Below, piece by piece: positions 61,346 through 64,000 of a stretch of 64,000 nt of DNA; the stretch's first letter is position 1; every line of letters starts with the position of its first letter. Location: contig NZ_JASTLC010000001.1 in NCBI RefSeq assembly GCF_030499575.1, forward strand, positions 3,124,001-3,188,000, written 5' to 3'. The notes below the pieces were generated by a model, which made no database searches, had not been told where the DNA came from, and saw only the letters and a program-made list of their open reading frames with translations. The translations under genes and the position numbers were made by a program. The DNA comes from Streptomyces sp. DG2A-72 (GTDB lineage: Bacteria; Actinomycetota; Actinomycetes; Streptomycetales; Streptomycetaceae).

Positions 61346-62278
61346 TCAGCCCTGCATCAGCGGCAGCGCCAGGTCCACCACCGCCCGGCCACCGTCGAAG
61401 GTCCCGGACCGCGTGACCGAACCGTTCAGCAGGTCCACGCGGTACAGCCGCTGCGTACCGCCGACGCTGAGGACGCCGTACGCCGTGTTCGAACCGCTCC
61501 TCGTGGACGTGTAGATGTCGAAGCCCGCGCTCGGGCCCGCGTCGACGCCCAGCTTGCCGGTGGGGGCGAGGTTGCCCGCGTTGGCCGGGGACTGGATGGA
61601 GACCTGGTCGCCCGCCGTGTCCACGTCGAAGAGCGTGGTGGCGGTGGTCTGCGAGAGGTCGTTGTTCGTGTACGCCGCCCCTGTCACGCCCTGTGCCGTG
61701 GCACCCACCGTCGCGGGCGGGACCGGCGGGTTGGTCAGGGTGCCGTCGACAGCCGTGGTGCCCGCCGCCGGGGCGCCCGCCGGGTCGTCGATGTTGTGGC
61801 GGAGGTTCTGGCCGGTGTCGCTGATGACGCGCAGGCGGTTGGCGGCGGGGTTGAAGTCGACGCCGAACGACTGCCCCTGCAACGCCACGCTCAGCCGGCC
61901 GACCTTCGTCGCCTTCGCGCCGATCTCGCGGACGGTGTAGATGCCGCCGCGGTCGCCGACGCCGTACAGCTTGCCGTTCTGGACGCGGTAGTCGATGCCG
62001 ACGAGCTTGGTGTCGCCCTGGAGGCCGTTCACCTTGCCGAGCGGGAGGACGCGGTCGGGACGGTCGGTGCGGAAGCTGACGAGCCGCTGGTCGGCGGTGA
62101 GGCCGATGGCGGTGAGCCGGTCGCTCTGCGCCGCGCCCGCCCCGATCAGGCCGCCCTTGTTCTCGATGGCGGCGGGGGAAGACTCGGCCTTCGCCGCCCC
62201 GTCGCCCTTCGCTCCGCAGCCGACGGTGCCGATGGCCAGTGCCATGACGGACGCGGCGATGACTGCTTGCTTACGCAT
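61346..62278 (-). CDS. DUF4394 lipoprotein
   Basis: A 310-residue lipoprotein. The signal peptide MRKQAVIAASVMALAIGTVG ends at the lipobox cysteine (GTVGC). The remainder is DUF4394: GLTADQRLVSFRTDRPDRVL, LVGIDYRVQNGKLYGVGDRG, SFGVDFNPAANRLRVISDTG and NLRHNIDD, a beta-propeller-like sequence. The function of DUF4394 is unknown; it sits outside the membrane. The ATG at 62278 follows GGGGG. It is monocistronic. Confidence 0.88.
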   Translation of the reverse strand: MRKQAVIAASVMALAIGTVGCGAKGDGAAKAESSPAAIENKGGLIGAGAAQSDRLTAIGLTADQRLVSFRTDRPDRVLPLGKVNGLQGDTKLVGIDYRVQNGKLYGVGDRGGIYTVREIGAKATKVGRLSVALQGQSFGVDFNPAANRLRVISDTGQNLRHNIDDPAGAPAAGTTAVDGTLTNPPVPPATVGATAQGVTGAAYTNNDLSQTTATTLFDVDTAGDQVSIQSPANAGNLAPTGKLGVDAGPSAGFDIYTSTRSGSNTAYGVLSVGGTQRLYRVDLLNGSVTRSGTFDGGRAVVDLALPLMQG

Positions 62279-62365
62279 GGTGCCCCCGTGAAGGTTCTCA
62301 CCGCGACCCGCCCGCTGCGGGCCGCGCATGTCCCCTCTTCGGAGCCGGATGGGCACCGGATGGGA

Positions 62366-62416
62366 AAAACCCCGGTTTCGTTACGTCTGTTACGTCCGTA
62401 ACGAAACCGGGGTTTT
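62366..62416. terminator. Rho-independent bidirectional terminator, 20-bp stem
   Basis: AAAACCCCGGTTTCGTTACG at 62366-62385 is perfectly complementary to 62397-62416, which ends GGGGTTTT, with an 11-base loop. It follows the glyS stop by 20 bases on the minus strand. Confidence 0.85.
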
Positions 62417-62436
62417 CGGACAGCACTCGCGGAAAA

Positions 62437-63819
62437 CTACGCGCCGATCAGGCGGCTCGCCAGGTACCCCTCGATCTGGTCCAGCGAGATCCGCTCCTGC
62501 TTCATCGAGTCACGCTCGCGGACCGTCACCGCGTTGTCGTCCAGGGTGTCGAAGTCGACCGTCACGCAGTACGGCGTGCCGATCTCGTCCTGGCGGCGGT
62601 AGCGGCGGCCGATGGCGCCGGCGTCGTCGAACTCGATGTTCCAGTTCTGGCGGAGCGCCTGGGCGAGGCCCTTGGCCTTCGGGGACAGCTCGGGGTTCCG
62701 GGACAGCGGCAGCACCGCGACCTTCACCGGAGCCAGGCGGTGGTCCAGGCGCAGCACGGTCCGCTTCTCCATCTTGCCCTTGGCGTTGGGGGCCTCGTCC
62801 TCGATGTAGGCGTCGAGGAGGAAGGCCAGCATCGCGCGGCCGACACCGGCGGCGGGCTCGATGACGTACGGCGTCCAGCGCTCCCCGGCCTCCTGGTCGA
62901 AGTAGGAGAGGTCCTGGCCGGAGGCCTTGGAGTGGGCGCCGAGGTCGTAGTCGGTGCGGTTGGCCACACCCTCCAGCTCGCCCCACTCGTTGCCGCCGAA
63001 CTGGAAGCGGTACTCGATGTCAGCGGTGCGCTTGGAGTAGTGGGAGAGCTTCTCCTTCGGGTGCTCGTACCACCGCATGTTCTCCTCGCGCAGGCCCAGG
63101 CCGGTGTACCAGTTCCAGCGCTGCTCCATCCAGTACTCCTGCCACGTCTCGTCCTCGCCCGGCTTGACGAAGAACTCCATCTCCATCTGCTCGAACTCGC
63201 GGGTGCGGAAGATGAAGTTGCCGGGCGTGATCTCGTTGCGGAAGGACTTGCCCATCTGCGCGATGCCGAACGGCGGCTTGCGGCGCGAGGTGGTCTGCAC
63301 CTGGGCGAAGTTGGTGAAGATTCCCTGCGCGGTCTCGGGACGCAGGTAGGCGATGGAGCCGGAGTCCTGGGTGGGGCCGAGGTGGGTGGAGAGCAGGCCC
63401 GAGAACTGCTTGGGCTCGGTGAACTGGCCCTTGTTGCCGCAGTTGGGGCAGTTGACGTCGGCGAGGCCGTTCTCGGGGAGGTGGCCCTTCTTGGCCTCGT
63501 ACGCCTCCTCCAGGTGGTCCGCGCGGAACCGCTTGTGACAGGAGGTGCACTCGGTGAGCGGGTCCGTGAAGGTGGCGACATGGCCGGAGGCGACCCACAC
63601 CTCGGGGGCCAGGATCACGGACGAGTCGATACCGACGACGTCCTCGCGCGAGGTCACCATGTAGCGCCACCACTGGCGCTTGAGGTTCTCCTTGAGCTCG
63701 ACACCCAGCGGCCCGTAGTCCCAGGCGGCGCGCTGTCCGCCGTAGATCTCACTGCAGGGAAATACGAAGCCACGGCGCTTGCTCAGGCTGACGATGGTGT
63801 CGATCTTGTCGGCGGCCAC
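62437..63819 (-). CDS. glyS: Glycyl-tRNA synthetase, class II (single-chain type)
   Basis: A 460-residue essential enzyme charging tRNA-Gly. Class II motif 1 lies at the [20 protein letters not shown] start; CTSCHKRF and NCPNCGNKG give a zinc-binding insert. Motif 2 is [20 protein letters not shown], motif 3 is in [17 protein letters not shown], and the C-terminal anticodon-binding domain starts [20 protein letters not shown]. Length and order match the eukaryote/actinobacterial alpha2 type. The start is GTG 63819. It ends at a strong terminator. Confidence 0.97.
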   Translation of the reverse strand: MAADKIDTIVSLSKRRGFVFPCSEIYGGQRAAWDYGPLGVELKENLKRQWWRYMVTSREDVVGIDSSVILAPEVWVASGHVATFTDPLTECTSCHKRFRADHLEEAYEAKKGHLPENGLADVNCPNCGNKGQFTEPKQFSGLLSTHLGPTQDSGSIAYLRPETAQGIFTNFAQVQTTSRRKPPFGIAQMGKSFRNEITPGNFIFRTREFEQMEMEFFVKPGEDETWQEYWMEQRWNWYTGLGLREENMRWYEHPKEKLSHYSKRTADIEYRFQFGGNEWGELEGVANRTDYDLGAHSKASGQDLSYFDQEAGERWTPYVIEPAAGVGRAMLAFLLDAYIEDEAPNAKGKMEKRTVLRLDHRLAPVKVAVLPLSRNPELSPKAKGLAQALRQNWNIEFDDAGAIGRRYRRQDEIGTPYCVTVDFDTLDDNAVTVRERDSMKQERISLDQIEGYLASRLIGA

Positions 63820-63943
63820 GGTGCTCTCTTCATTACGACGACGGGCGACGAAGCGAGGTGCTTCCAGCGAATGCTTCAGGTTACCGGCGCAGGCTCCCCC
63901 TCAACCAAATCGGGTTGTGCTCAGGGCCACCCCGGACGTTTGT

Positions 63944-63958
63944 TGACAATCGTTTCCA
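63944..63958. promoter_or_regulatory. Zur box 1 (weaker)
   Basis: TGACAATCGTTTCCA is an imperfect palindrome matching the Zur consensus TGAAAATGATTTTCA at most outer positions. It overlaps a TTGACA -35-like hexamer at 63943-63948, so Zur binding would block transcription of the following gene when zinc is sufficient. Confidence 0.55.
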
Positions 63959-63965
63959 GATTCAT

Positions 63966-63980
63966 TGAAAATGACTGTCA
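63966..63980. promoter_or_regulatory. Zur box 2
   Basis: TGAAAATGACTGTCA matches the actinobacterial Zur box in 13 of 15 positions and ends at the start codon of the next gene. Together with box 1, 22 bases away, it suggests two Zur dimers at this promoter. Confidence 0.75.
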
Positions 63981-64000
63981 TGAACGCACGTCGTCGTCTG
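63980..64000 (+). CDS. znuA: Start of a zinc-uptake ABC substrate-binding protein (partial, inferred)
   Basis: Only MNARRRL is visible before the window ends. The basic N-terminus suits a lipoprotein signal peptide. Identity is inferred from two Zur boxes overlapping the start and from the gene order in S. coelicolor, where I recall the zinc ABC transporter genes next to glyS. Nothing in the seven codons themselves proves it. The translation start directly at the operator suggests a leaderless or very short-leader mRNA. Confidence 0.5.

Overview
The window is high-GC actinomycete DNA, almost certainly from Streptomyces. Evidence: very strong third-position GC, frequent GTG starts, whiJ-type HTH/DUF397 genes, a class F sortase, excalibur and DUF4394 secreted proteins, and a gene order (assimilatory nitrate reductase, nirB-type genes, ppdK, dusB, glyS, then a Zur-controlled zinc ABC gene) that I recall from the S. 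coelicolor SCO2473-SCO2505 core region (from memory, not searched). It is core chromosome with an accessory insert at about 5.5-19.6 kb.

Layout. 0-3.7 kb: the N-terminus of an NRPS-type adenylation protein, divergent from a molybdenum assimilatory nitrate reductase, then a gamma-glutamylcyclotransferase. 3.9-5.5 kb: an M4 metallopeptidase broken by an internal deletion. 5.5-8.4 kb: a RelE-like toxin/antitoxin pair whose antitoxin is in frame with an anti-sigma-type ATPase, a divergent whiJ-like HTH/DUF397 pair, and a decayed tyrosine recombinase. 8.5-19.6 kb: a polymorphic toxin locus with a 2,311-residue secreted RHS protein ending in a HINT domain and an EndoU-like nuclease tip, a MafI-like immunity gene 10 bases downstream, and a large LamG secreted protein upstream.

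19.8-26.1 kb: FMN reductase; secreted protein plus class F sortase; a polyprenyl diphosphate synthase translationally coupled to a heme oxygenase; a two-component system. 26.4-30.6 kb: nitrite reductase operon (FAD oxidoreductase, nirB, nirD) behind a GlnR-like box. 30.6-38.2 kb: TetR/MFS/SDR cluster, another SDR, a PhoX-like protein, two VOC proteins, a GNAT enzyme and an excalibur surface protein. 38.4-41.1 kb: ppdK. 41.5-46.2 kb: ROK regulator divergent from two glycoside hydrolases. 46.4-50.9 kb: LTA-synthase-like sulfatase, dusB, MFS transporter. 51-60.7 kb: regulators (two frameshifted), a second MFS transporter, a beta-lactamase-fold hydrolase, an aldo/keto reductase-TetR operon with a perfect 15-bp inverted-repeat operator, and an EamA permease fused in frame to an NAD(P)-binding protein. 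60.7-64 kb: LysE exporter, DUF4394 lipoprotein, glyS and the Zur-box promoter of a zinc-uptake gene.

Two window-wide themes. First, a modular GC-rich intergenic repeat occurs six times, mostly at gene 3' ends. Second, several genes have disturbed reading frames; some would be repaired by one extra G or C in a short homopolymer, so assembly error must be weighed against real decay.
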